Positions 17,097 to 25,719 of a DNA stretch of 64,000 bases are shown piece by piece. Source of the stretch: Phycisphaerae bacterium (GTDB lineage: Bacteria; Planctomycetota; Phycisphaerae; Sedimentisphaerales; Anaerobacaceae); assembly GCA_017993835.1 (NCBI GenBank), contig JAGOLX010000025.1:1-64000 (forward strand). The letters are read 5' to 3'. The notes under the pieces were generated by a model. It saw only the letters and a list, made by a program, of their open reading frames with translations. It ran no database searches and was not told where the DNA came from. The first letter of the stretch is position 1. Every line of letters begins with the position of its first letter. The position numbers were made by a program, and so were the translations under genes.

Positions 17097-17873
17097 TCAG
17101 TCACACCTGCGACGTAGTCGCAGGCCGGCGTATGCCAATCCCAGCGAGCCCAAGAGGACGGCGCCGGGAACCGGAACGGGAGACAGGTACAGTTGGCTCT
17201 GGAGGACCCCGTACTCCCCTGTCTTCTTGTTGATCCCTTCCAGGTTCAACACCATCACTTTACCAAGGGCGCTCCCTACAGTCGTCCCAGATGCCAGATA
17301 CGCAGTCTCCCACGTGTCGATCAGTGCAAGTTGCGCACCATTCAAGTACACTCCCGTGTACAGATCATCTCCATATGCTCCGTCTACATCCCATTCGGTA
17401 CCTCCTCCCTCGTCCTCCAAGGACCATATGAGCCTCTGAAGAGCACCGGCAGTCTGCACGCGAGTGAGTCCCCCGACGGTTCCCGTGTATGCATAGCCCG
17501 CCAGATTCCCCGTGGCAAACTGCGTATAGAGCCAGGCGACTTCGGGACCGATGTAATCCGGATGGTCCCCACCCCCTCCCTCGATGGCATACTCTTCCAG
17601 AGAGGCATCAAGATTGTCCTCCGGAGGATAAATGTGCTCGCTGAATTCGACACAGAAGGACTGGAACGACGGATCGAAGGCTCCTTGGTCGCGCGCGACG
17701 TCAGCATAGGCGTCCAGACTGAGACTCGTGTCACAGATCGTGTACTCGCCGCCCCACCCACTGTAGCAACCGGTCACGCGCTGCACATCCACCGTGCCGA
17801 CGGAATCCGCGACCGCAGTCCCGGCGGCAATGATCCCAAGGATCATGCTGACGGCTGTCATTCGATTCATCAT
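17097..17873 (-). CDS. VPxPGAV-CTERM protein with thioester-domain-like motifs (copy 1)
   Basis: 258 residues from ATG 17873, with GGAAGGGA upstream. The signal peptide covers MILGIIAAGTAVA. It has the same order of motifs as the 13886 and 15585 proteins: GGEYT, then SFQSFCVEFSEH, then AWLYTQFATGNLAGYAY, then ALQRLIWSLEDEGG. There is a longer insert before the last third. The sorting signal is VPVPGAVLLGSLGLAYAG, then LRLRRRCD. It is the first gene of the cluster after the exosortase gene, from which it is separated by 415 bp, so it may have its own promoter. Confidence 0.85.
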   Translation of the reverse strand: MMNRMTAVSMILGIIAAGTAVADSVGTVDVQRVTGCYSGWGGEYTICDTSLSLDAYADVARDQGAFDPSFQSFCVEFSEHIYPPEDNLDASLEEYAIEGGGGDHPDYIGPEVAWLYTQFATGNLAGYAYTGTVGGLTRVQTAGALQRLIWSLEDEGGGTEWDVDGAYGDDLYTGVYLNGAQLALIDTWETAYLASGTTVGSALGKVMVLNLEGINKKTGEYGVLQSQLYLSPVPVPGAVLLGSLGLAYAGLRLRRRCD

Positions 17874-18288
17874 CGTGTGTTCCCTTCCTTCCCCTACTCT
17901 GCTCTCTCTACTCTACCTATCCGACCCCACCTGAATCGGACCGCTCTCTCTCCTGCGGGCAGACCTATCGCCCGGCAAGAAACCGACATCCTGTCGGCGT
18001 GGCTGGAGATTGTGGACTACCGGCCTCCCACGAAGAGCTGCGAGATTCCCCTACTCCTCATCACCACCGAAGTGGCCGACCTGCCAACCAATCCATTCAT
18101 GCACCTATATACTTTATTAGACCTTGATCGGTGCAACAAGTCAAGTGACAATCAACGTGGAAGGCCGCACCGACCGGACACCCATCTCGCACATGTACAC
18201 CATAAGTCCCTTAATTACAAGCACTTACAGTGCACGCCAGGAGAAGTCATCGAGGCGGCCGAAGAGGGAAGATTTTTCTCCCCGAATG
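17874..18288. other. 415-bp gap between the exosortase gene and its substrate cluster
   Basis: I see no gene here. An AT-rich patch (TATATACTTTATTAG near 18108-18122) could hold a promoter. The small GCACT/AGTGC dyad near 18222-18235 is too short to call. Presumably the gap contains the leader of the cluster transcribed leftward. Confidence 0.4.
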
Positions 18289-19275
18289 TCACGAGGTGCT
18301 TGTGCGTTTTCGCACAACCACCCCGCCGGCGGGCCGCGTTGAACCGCTGTCACGGCCGGACCGGCTCTCGGAGTCAGGGACGATGAGCCTGTCCATCAGC
18401 CAGATCTCGCTGAAGATCAGCGAGACGGCCGCAGGCATCATCACCAGACCCGCGAAATCGTGGAAGAACTTCTCGCCCAGTTCCACGCTGACATACAGCA
18501 TGATCATCGCGGTCAGTGAGATTCGGATGATATTGCAGATCACCGCGATGGGAATGCTCGATGCCAGCACGATTCCCTTCTGCCATCGAGGCCGCTTCAC
18601 CATATAGGCGATGAACGCAGCGACAATGATGAAGGCCGTCAACATGCGAAGGCCGCTGCACGCCTCCGCGACAGCCATGGGGGTATTGTCCCCCAGCATG
18701 ACGACATTGCCCTGCTGAGTCACTCGGGTCCCGAATGCCTCCAGCAGAAAGACCGACCCGGTCGTCGCCAGCCTCTGAAGAGGACCGGCGATAACGTTGT
18801 GAACAGGGGTGGGAAGGGGTACCATGAGGAACAGAAACAGCAATACCCACAACAAACGCCGAAATATCTCCCGGCCCGCCACCATGAGAAGCAGCCCTGC
18901 AATGGTCAGCACGAGCGTGTATGGGTCCCCTGATCCGATCCCGAAGAACAGCGCGAACAAGCGCAGGGACTGCGCCAGCAATACCAGAGCCAGTCCACCA
19001 CTCCAGCAGGGTACCATAGAGTGCCACGTCAGAGTCTTTCTCTCACGCCAGACAAAGAACAAGGCAACCAACGGAACAAGCTGTCCCGCGGAGTAATCCA
19101 TACTCCACTGCCACCGGTTGACGAGAATGTCTATCGTGGACCAATGCGCCCAGGCAGTCGTGCACGCTACAATCAGCACAGGCACGACCTGTGTGACGCG
19201 ATTCGGCCATACACGCTCTTTCGCGAGATCCTGGAGGGAAGACGTGCGCGCGACATGTTGAGACAGTTTTTGCAT
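18289..19275 (-). CDS. Exosortase
   Basis: 328 residues from ATG 19275, which overlaps the TGA of the EpsI gene as ATGA; the longer frame to 19344 would overlap that gene by 70 bp. A multi-pass membrane protein with about eight hydrophobic segments. The exosortase catalytic residues are all visible: Cys206 in AEACSGLR, Arg251 in CNIIRIS and His272 in FFHDFAG. The family is a cysteine transpeptidase-like enzyme that cleaves CTERM signals in the inner membrane and hands the protein on. Its likely substrates are the seven VPVPGAV-tailed proteins encoded downstream. It ends the polysaccharide operon, as is usual for these systems. I cannot assign a numbered XrtX subtype from sequence reading alone. 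Confidence 0.95.
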   Translation of the reverse strand: MQKLSQHVARTSSLQDLAKERVWPNRVTQVVPVLIVACTTAWAHWSTIDILVNRWQWSMDYSAGQLVPLVALFFVWRERKTLTWHSMVPCWSGGLALVLLAQSLRLFALFFGIGSGDPYTLVLTIAGLLLMVAGREIFRRLLWVLLFLFLMVPLPTPVHNVIAGPLQRLATTGSVFLLEAFGTRVTQQGNVVMLGDNTPMAVAEACSGLRMLTAFIIVAAFIAYMVKRPRWQKGIVLASSIPIAVICNIIRISLTAMIMLYVSVELGEKFFHDFAGLVMMPAAVSLIFSEIWLMDRLIVPDSESRSGRDSGSTRPAGGVVVRKRTSTS

Positions 19276-19997
19276 CAATGGTCCCTCGGCTCCCACAGGG
19301 CAGGGGCTGAGTTGGCGTCCACACAGTCCCCGGTCTTTTCGCACTGTTGGGCTATCAGAGGAGCGGAGTCAACCGCGAAATCACAGGCGATCCTCGCCGC
19401 CTCGTCGGCAGACAGAACCTCTGTGACAGAAGTGACAATCTCCACTTGGGCGACATAGCCAATGCGCCAGTGCCGGTATCGCCATTCACGATCCGTCTGG
19501 CAAAAACGTCCATCCACGACGTAGTAGTGCACAACCACGATCTTGGTCGTATTCAGACCGCCTCGCGAAAACTCAATAACAGCGCACGGGAGCACCGCTC
19601 CAGAACCCAGGGACAACTGCCGAAAGGACCGACCTGTGCGAGTCCAGCCCGCTCCGATGTAACACCCTTCAGGCCGATGCGGCAGCATATCGCGCAGTCT
19701 GGTACCACATCCAACATAGAGAGAGACCGACTCGCCGCCGCGCGAGTATCGGCGGTTGATGCATGCATCGGTACCTGTCCTTCGTGCCACAGCCTCGTCG
19801 AGCGGAACATCTTCCCCTGCCCAACCGGCGATCCGCATGGGAATTCCCTCGAGCGCGTCGGGCGCAATCAGAATCGTGCTCGGACGTACTCCCAGCCGGA
19901 TAGCCAGCGTGCGATAGGTCCATCCAAACAGGAGCATCAGGACGCCGGCAATTACAGCAGCCCCACCCGGTCTGTGATACAGGCGTTTTCCTATCAT
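19275..19997 (-). CDS. Exosortase-associated EpsI-like protein (DUF3485)
   Basis: 240 residues from ATG 19997, with AAGGA eight bases upstream. There is one N-terminal membrane segment (VIAGVLMLLFGWTYRTLAI). The periplasmic domain carries the EpsI landmarks GWAGEDVPLD, HRPEGCYIGAGW and VVVHYYVVDG. EpsI domains occur either alone next to exosortases or fused to them, and are thought to work with the exosortase. Here the gene is separate, and its stop codon overlaps the exosortase start, so the two are translationally coupled. The substrate or reaction of the domain is not established. Confidence 0.9.
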   Translation of the reverse strand: MIGKRLYHRPGGAAVIAGVLMLLFGWTYRTLAIRLGVRPSTILIAPDALEGIPMRIAGWAGEDVPLDEAVARRTGTDACINRRYSRGGESVSLYVGCGTRLRDMLPHRPEGCYIGAGWTRTGRSFRQLSLGSGAVLPCAVIEFSRGGLNTTKIVVVHYYVVDGRFCQTDREWRYRHWRIGYVAQVEIVTSVTEVLSADEAARIACDFAVDSAPLIAQQCEKTGDCVDANSAPALWEPRDH

Positions 19998-20087
19998 CAC
20001 ATGGGTCCTTGTTCCAGTAGCACTATGCTTTTCAATCCACCCCAAGAAGAAGCAGAGTGCGAATGTGGCGGCTCCCCGGGCCGGATA

Positions 20088-20774
20088 TCACATAGAAGCA
20101 AAGGTCGCGGAAAGAACCGCCGACTCCGGCTGAGGCAAATCCCGCAGCAACCTCGCATACCGACGGCTTCTGGGGAAGAGAACAACCCAGATCGTCAAGA
20201 GAATCAGGAGCAAATCGAACCCAAGGGATCGGTGCCCCGCATACCATGCCTCGAGTTCACCTTTGTAGGGTGCAATATGCCACTGATAGCACTCTGCGGG
20301 AGGCAGACCCGAGTTGGCGATCAGGGTCTCCTCATTACGGAACATCAGCGAACCAACCCCGCTGAGACCCGGTCGCATCCGGCTGATAGCCGTCTTCACG
20401 CGCTCGTTGTAGCAATCGAAATGCTTCCTTGTCACCGGCCGGGGGCCAATCAGGCTCATATCGCCCTTGAGAACATTGATCAACTGCGGCAATTCGTTGA
20501 TCTTGGTCTTCCTTAGAATCCGTCCGAACGGAAGCACACGCGGATCGTTGCGAACGGTGATATCGCCCGTTCCCATCTTGGGGCTGTCCTTCAGCATGGT
20601 CGCGAACTTCAGTAGGCCAAACGGCCTTCCTCCCAGCCCGATGCGCTCCTGCACATAGAAGATGTAATGTTCTCCCGTGACCTTCAAGATAATCACGACG
20701 GGTATCAGCAACGGAGACAGCACAACCAGAGCACAGAAAGAGAGTGCTACGTCACACAGGCGCTTGACGATCAT
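20088..20774 (-). CDS. Initiating sugar transferase (undecaprenyl-phosphate phosphoglycosyltransferase)
   Basis: 228 residues from ATG 20774, with GAGGATGG upstream. It is the short, monotopic type (PF02397) with one N-terminal hydrophobic segment (ALSFCALVVLSPLLIPVVI). Catalytic-core motifs are visible: ERIGLGGRPFGLLKFATM, RKTKINELPQLINVLKGD and MSLIGPRP. It transfers a sugar phosphate from a nucleotide sugar to undecaprenyl phosphate, the first step of repeat-unit synthesis. The window also encodes a WecA/MraY-like initiator at 44662, so two different initiating enzymes are available. It sits between the dehydratase and EpsI genes in the same operon. Confidence 0.93.
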   Translation of the reverse strand: MIVKRLCDVALSFCALVVLSPLLIPVVIILKVTGEHYIFYVQERIGLGGRPFGLLKFATMLKDSPKMGTGDITVRNDPRVLPFGRILRKTKINELPQLINVLKGDMSLIGPRPVTRKHFDCYNERVKTAISRMRPGLSGVGSLMFRNEETLIANSGLPPAECYQWHIAPYKGELEAWYAGHRSLGFDLLLILLTIWVVLFPRSRRYARLLRDLPQPESAVLSATFASM

Positions 20775-20885
20775 CGAACTACCATCCTCATAGTGCGTGG
20801 GAGAACACGCCGGGTCATCGAAATCCCCCCTATCCCCAGGCGGACATCACCTTGGCATTGTCGACTCGCCAGGTGCCTCTGCCTT

Positions 20886-22082
20886 TCACATCTTGTGGTC
20901 GAGATTCCTGCCCGTCTCCACATGGTGCAGCGTTAGCACAACCTTGGACATGGCACGGACGTACTCTTCTTTTGTGACGTGTAGATCTCTTCTTGCGGTA
21001 CGGCAGAACTCGAGGAACTCGTTGATAGAGCCAGCATTCTCCAACGGCTCTCGCTTGATAATGCCGATCCTCTGGAACCGGTTCAGGTCGAGTTGCTCCC
21101 CTTCGGTATAGAACTCCTCGTATCCCTTCTCCCCTGTCGTGTCAGATTCAAAGAAATAACAAGGCCATCTCTTTTGGGGAATCAGCTCGGCTGCTCGGGA
21201 CTTGGCCTCTTCCTCGGAACTGCATTCCACCGGCTCATAGCCAAGCCTCTCCAATAGGGTCACCGCGATCTGCGCGAAGGTCTTCTCATCCTCGCCCCGG
21301 GTCAGTTTGGGAAAGAACACATCACAATTCTCTCCTAACAGACAGGAAAGCACGCACAACTCCCCCGCTTCCTGATGGGAGATGAAGTAGCGTTTGACGT
21401 CCTTCGGCGCAGAGAGCGGCTGACGCTTCTCTATGCGGCGCAGAAAACCGTACGGCAGGCTTCCGTCTGAGAAGGCTACGTTCGCGAAGCGCGCGGTGGA
21501 AAACGCTTGCTCCCGGGCGTGGGCCAGGAGTACCTGTTCCATGATCATCTTGCTGGCCCCCATCAGGTTCGCCGGGTTGGCGGCCTTGTCCGAGGAGACG
21601 GAGAACACCTTGCGGAACCGGTATGGATTGCCCCGCAGCAAGTCGTGCAGGAAGATCACGTTCGTATCAAGCATCCGCATGAGGCAGTAGATGTTCTTCT
21701 CCGACCGCACATGCTTCACGGCGCAGAGATTCAGCAAGTAATCGAACGGCGGAGAGTCCCGGAAATAGCGGTTGCACTCCACCGACCCAAACCCGATCGG
21801 CATGGTCTCGAACTCGGCCGGCACACGAACCGCGGGGGAGGAACGCAGGTCCCGGACAAGTTCCACCAGGTTATTCTCACTCAGATCGATCAGCGAGAGG
21901 GCCTTGGGGCCAAACCGCAGCACCGTCTTCACCACCGCTGCGCCGATCGACCCAGCCGCCCCAATGATGACGACACGCGCTCCGTCCAACCGCTCTCGCA
22001 ACACATCTTCATTCCCAGCAAAATCCGCCTCGCAGAGCGATTCCTCTCGACCTGTGACTGTCTGTTCGTATGCTACTGCCAT
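20886..22082 (-). CDS. CapD/FlaA1-type nucleotide-sugar 4,6-dehydratase
   Basis: 398 residues from ATG 22082 behind AGGA. The Rossmann motif is VVIIGAAGSIGAAVV. The SDR catalytic Tyr position is Met in ANLMGASKMIMEQ, which is the normal state of the FlaA1/CapD group of UDP-GlcNAc dehydratases. SVSSDKAANP and ARFANVAFSDGSLP are also typical. The last ~110 residues form a distinct C-terminal part. Expected role: preparing a 6-deoxy-HexNAc-type sugar nucleotide for the polymer. The exact substrate and any epimerase activity cannot be read from the sequence. Confidence 0.88.
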   Translation of the reverse strand: MAVAYEQTVTGREESLCEADFAGNEDVLRERLDGARVVIIGAAGSIGAAVVKTVLRFGPKALSLIDLSENNLVELVRDLRSSPAVRVPAEFETMPIGFGSVECNRYFRDSPPFDYLLNLCAVKHVRSEKNIYCLMRMLDTNVIFLHDLLRGNPYRFRKVFSVSSDKAANPANLMGASKMIMEQVLLAHAREQAFSTARFANVAFSDGSLPYGFLRRIEKRQPLSAPKDVKRYFISHQEAGELCVLSCLLGENCDVFFPKLTRGEDEKTFAQIAVTLLERLGYEPVECSSEEEAKSRAAELIPQKRWPCYFFESDTTGEKGYEEFYTEGEQLDLNRFQRIGIIKREPLENAGSINEFLEFCRTARRDLHVTKEEYVRAMSKVVLTLHHVETGRNLDHKM

Positions 22083-22205
22083 GCAATCCTATTCACGCCC
22101 GTCATACTCGCCGCCCATTCCCTCACCTCGGCACACCGACTCTACCCGGGCTTCGTGACGGACTTGATAGACCTGTTCTCTCCGATCTTCGTCTGGCAGC
22201 CTCCC

Positions 22206-23438
22206 CTACCTGTTCGGGCGACCAGAGCCGTGCGCGGTGGCGCGGGCCCCCAGATCTCCCGTTGCGACCCGAACCGTCTGTTCTCCATTCGTGAGGTCCA
22301 AGTACAACCGATAGAGCGACTCCCAAACATCTTCTGGACGGAACTCCTGGAGCACTCGCTCGCGGCCCGCTTGGCCATGTTGGCGTCGCAAGATCGGATC
22401 GTCGAGATACGCCGTAATGGCGTCCGCCAACGCAGTTGCGTGCCGCGGAGGAACCAGCGTGCCTGTCACACCGTCGCGGACCGAATCAACACACCCCGGG
22501 ATACGAGTCGAGACAACAGGCAACGCCATAGCGGCGGCTTCAAGGTTCACAACTGGAAAACCTTCCCGGTAAGAGGGCAATACAAATACGTCCATCCCTG
22601 CAAGATACCGTGCCACGTCCTCGCGCAGTCCGGTTAGGTGGACTCGTCCATCAGTACGAAACAGAGCCTCATCTTCCGCCGACACCGGATCCGTTGCATC
22701 GAAAGGACCGACCAACACAAGATGCAGCATAGGATATCGATCACGTAAGCGACGCCAAGCTGACGCAAGTTCTCGCATGCCCTTGTCCGCGACGATTCGC
22801 CCCACGAAGCCAACAACCTGTGCATCGTGCGGAATTCCATTTTCTTCTCTGACCGCTTGCCTCGCAGCGATACCCCATTCGTACGGTGAGAATGCTTTTC
22901 TCGCGTCGACCCCCGCCACACTTCCGGCGCACAAGACTATTATCTTCTTGGATCCACAGAGTCGCTCCGCCACGATGAAGTCACGTATGGAGGGGCTGTC
23001 ACACCAGATCCGGTCAGCCAGTTTGCACGACAACCACGTAGTGAAATCCAATAGCCGCCGTGGGAAGCCAGTCATGGTTATCTGTCGCACGCCGAAGATC
23101 GAGAGAAGCACGACCTTAACTCCAGCGGCCCGCGCGGCGACCGCGCCGAGCAGCGCCGCCTTGGGCGTGTGTGAATGTACAATGTCCGGTTGTTCCCGCA
23201 TCAATATGCGCCACAAGTGCCACAGACTCACAACGTCCTTGACAGGGCTGATGCGGCGTTCCATACTCACAGGATGCACGGAGATGCCTTCGTGTCGTCC
23301 CACCTCGTCGAGAGATCCCAAGGCGTCACCGGGCGAGGAAATCGCGTGAATCTCGACACCTTTTGACTTGCTAAACCGGATATGTCCACGGTGAAATCGG
23401 AGAGTGAATGGGACCGTTGTGATGTGGATAACTTTCAT
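22206..23438 (-). CDS. Glycosyltransferase, GT4 family
   Basis: 410 residues from ATG 23438 (a GTG at 23450 is possible). GT-B fold: the N-terminal half holds IVHSHTPKAALLGAVAAR, and the C-terminal half holds VGFVGRIVADKGM, then LVLVGPFD, and the donor-binding EGFPVVNLEAAAMALPV. Retaining GT4 enzymes transfer sugars to lipid-linked acceptors at the inner face of the membrane. Its donor is unknown. The gene follows the GT2 gene by 92 bp in the polysaccharide operon. A short Arg-rich tail after residue 385 has no known role. Confidence 0.92.
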   Translation of the reverse strand: MKVIHITTVPFTLRFHRGHIRFSKSKGVEIHAISSPGDALGSLDEVGRHEGISVHPVSMERRISPVKDVVSLWHLWRILMREQPDIVHSHTPKAALLGAVAARAAGVKVVLLSIFGVRQITMTGFPRRLLDFTTWLSCKLADRIWCDSPSIRDFIVAERLCGSKKIIVLCAGSVAGVDARKAFSPYEWGIAARQAVREENGIPHDAQVVGFVGRIVADKGMRELASAWRRLRDRYPMLHLVLVGPFDATDPVSAEDEALFRTDGRVHLTGLREDVARYLAGMDVFVLPSYREGFPVVNLEAAAMALPVVSTRIPGCVDSVRDGVTGTLVPPRHATALADAITAYLDDPILRRQHGQAGRERVLQEFRPEDVWESLYRLYLDLTNGEQTVRVATGDLGARATAHGSGRPNR

Positions 23439-23530
23439 GGATATCACCAACTCCTAGAAGTGAGGCGTATGACATGTGGCCGCAGAGCCGCCCTGATCGC
23501 GTTCACGGACCTCCTCAATCGGCAAGCTAA

Positions 23531-24484
23531 TCAATCAAGGCCGGGTACACGGGTTCGCCGAATCTGGTCTATTTCCGCACACAGGCGGGCTCTCAGATTC
23601 GGACTCTCAACGGCCTGACTCCTTCGATGCAACAGCCATTCCAGCCGGTTCATCGTTGTCAGACACCATACGACCACGGACTTGCCATAGGACTTCGTGA
23701 TGGCAATCCGTTTCCCCAGAGGGCCGTATCGGAGATGTCCATATGTACGGAACAGTTCGCGGTGGACCCGATAGGCCCTCAGACTCTTCGGAAGAGTCAC
23801 GTTGCCATCCTCACGGTAGTAATACAGAGGCTCCGGTATCCGGTCCACGCGCAGGTCCTTCTTCGCACACGCCCGCACCCAAAGTTCCGCGTCCTGTGCC
23901 GTCTGAAGGTACGTATCGTAGGAATTGCGTAGAAACCAAGCCTTTCGACCCAGGATTGCCGCGTGCGTGATCACGCACCCCTTCATTGGAAGGACGTCGT
24001 GAATCGTCACGCCACCCGGAGACGGGTTGCGAATACCGATCGGGCGGCCGTCCTTCGTGATGGAGCACACGCCCGTGCTGACCAAGTCAACCTCAGGATG
24101 GGCAGCCAGGACAGCCATCTCCTTCTCGAACCGCGCTGGGGAAATCAGGTCATCCGCATCCATCCGGCCGATGAAGTCATACCTTGCCTCCGCAGTGATC
24201 TGGTTGAGCCGGTATGGGAGTTTGCGGTTCTCGCCGTCCGAGAGGACACGCACCCGCGGGTCTCTTACAGCCCGCGCGATCTCCAGAGACCGGTCAGTCG
24301 AGCCGTCGTCCACGAGAATCAACTCCCAGTCCTGATACGTCTGGGCAAAGACCGAACGAATCGCGTCCGCCAGGAATTCCTGCGCATTGTAGAACGGTAT
24401 GCCAATCGAGATCGGGGTCATAGTGTGCGTCAAAGGTAGAGACACCCGCAAGGCGGCTGCCATCTGCGGCGTGGCAGTCACCAT
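23531..24484 (-). CDS. Glycosyltransferase, GT2 family
   Basis: 317 residues if it starts at ATG 24484, where ATGGTGA overlaps the stop of the polymerase gene; ATG 24421 (MTPISIGIP) is an equally good start by homology. GT-A features: SIGIPFYNAQEFLADAI, then LILVDDGSTDRSLEI, the DxD site RMDADDLI, and QDAELWVRACAKKDL near the acceptor side. It is cytoplasmic or peripheral, using a nucleotide sugar to extend the repeat unit. The acceptor and linkage are unknown. Confidence 0.9.
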   Translation of the reverse strand: MVTATPQMAAALRVSLPLTHTMTPISIGIPFYNAQEFLADAIRSVFAQTYQDWELILVDDGSTDRSLEIARAVRDPRVRVLSDGENRKLPYRLNQITAEARYDFIGRMDADDLISPARFEKEMAVLAAHPEVDLVSTGVCSITKDGRPIGIRNPSPGGVTIHDVLPMKGCVITHAAILGRKAWFLRNSYDTYLQTAQDAELWVRACAKKDLRVDRIPEPLYYYREDGNVTLPKSLRAYRVHRELFRTYGHLRYGPLGKRIAITKSYGKSVVVWCLTTMNRLEWLLHRRSQAVESPNLRARLCAEIDQIRRTRVPGLD

Positions 24485-25674
24485 CCGAGCCCACCCCATC
24501 GGGCGATTTCCTCGTTGAGTCTGTAGGGGACAAGATTGCCAATCTGCGACAGAAACAGGTAGAAATAGGCGAGGTGTCCCAGCACGATAGGAATCGCTTT
24601 CACGTATAGCCCAGTGCTCGTATGCGGCGGGACTCTGGTGTTCAGGCCGGGATGCACGGACACCGGCAGGAGTCCTTTCTGTCGCGTCCACACAACAGAC
24701 GCGTTCGGCAAGAACTGCGGGGAAGACATCTGCCCACTCTTAAAGACAAGAGGCCACAGGAATACCGACCCGACCTGGAAGTAGAACGCAAATCGAGTCA
24801 GTTCCACATATGCGCCGGATGTCGCAACACCGACGTAAACCGTCGTCCCGAAGATGAGCATGTTCAGAAAGCAATCATAGGCACGGCGATCCTCGCCCAT
24901 TATGGCCGGTTTGAACAGCAAGAAGAAGACGCTGAGCAGCACGTAGAACACGGTCAGCCACCGACCGCCTGTAGCCTCCATCTCAGCGTACATCGAATAT
25001 CGTTCGTTGATGAACACGCCCAAACTGAGAAACACATGGAGAAAACAGACGACAACCCCAGCCCCGACCATTAGTGCAGCAACGTACCAGAATGAGCACT
25101 TGCGCCGGAACACGAAGTACAGCGGGAGGGTCAGAATCGCGGTGCGGTGGAATAGGAACGCGATGGCCACGAAGAGGGCGTACCGCCAAAACCTGCCCGC
25201 AACCAGGCTCGTAAACGCCAGACAATAAACCGCAGCGGCCAGCCCCTGCCGAGCCCCATTGAAGAAGAACGTATAATAGCCCATCGTGATGAAGACAAAC
25301 AGGGAGATGGCCGGATTGACAGACAGTCTATAGATGGTCCACATGTAACAGAAGATGACGACCCCGGCACTCGCAGTCAGAATAGCCCAGTAGTTGTCCG
25401 ATACGGAGCGTGCGGCAAGTTCCAACACGAAATAACCCAACTCGGATCTGCGATCCCATACATCGGCGACCGTACTGACCCTCTCCGCTTCGTAGCCTTT
25501 CGCGTATCCGCCTGTATCGGTTCCCACGGAAGACCCACGCATTCCAGCCACAACGACCATCGTGGTGAAGGCTACCAACATCCACAGCCGAGTTATTTGT
25601 CTGTGTTGTCCCGGCCTCTGAGCCAGACATGCGACGACCGTGACAACAAAGAGACACAGATAGTATGCTTCCAT
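24478..25674 (-). CDS. EpsG-family polysaccharide polymerase (Wzy role)
   Basis: 398 residues from ATG 25674 behind GAGAG. About ten membrane segments. The EpsG-family signatures are clear: GMRGSSVGTDTGGY near residue 44, FFFNGARQGLAAAVYCLAF and LFHRTAILTLPLYF. These proteins polymerise lipid-linked repeat units on the outer face of the membrane and are the functional counterpart of Wzy. Together with the flippase at 31889 and the Wzc-like kinase at 46241 it forms a complete Wzx/Wzy export route. Confidence 0.88.
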   Translation of the reverse strand: MEAYYLCLFVVTVVACLAQRPGQHRQITRLWMLVAFTTMVVVAGMRGSSVGTDTGGYAKGYEAERVSTVADVWDRRSELGYFVLELAARSVSDNYWAILTASAGVVIFCYMWTIYRLSVNPAISLFVFITMGYYTFFFNGARQGLAAAVYCLAFTSLVAGRFWRYALFVAIAFLFHRTAILTLPLYFVFRRKCSFWYVAALMVGAGVVVCFLHVFLSLGVFINERYSMYAEMEATGGRWLTVFYVLLSVFFLLFKPAIMGEDRRAYDCFLNMLIFGTTVYVGVATSGAYVELTRFAFYFQVGSVFLWPLVFKSGQMSSPQFLPNASVVWTRQKGLLPVSVHPGLNTRVPPHTSTGLYVKAIPIVLGHLAYFYLFLSQIGNLVPYRLNEEIARWGGLGW

Positions 25675-25719
25675 CGACTCTCTACCATTCCTATGACTCT
25701 CCGCCAGTGGCTCTCACGA

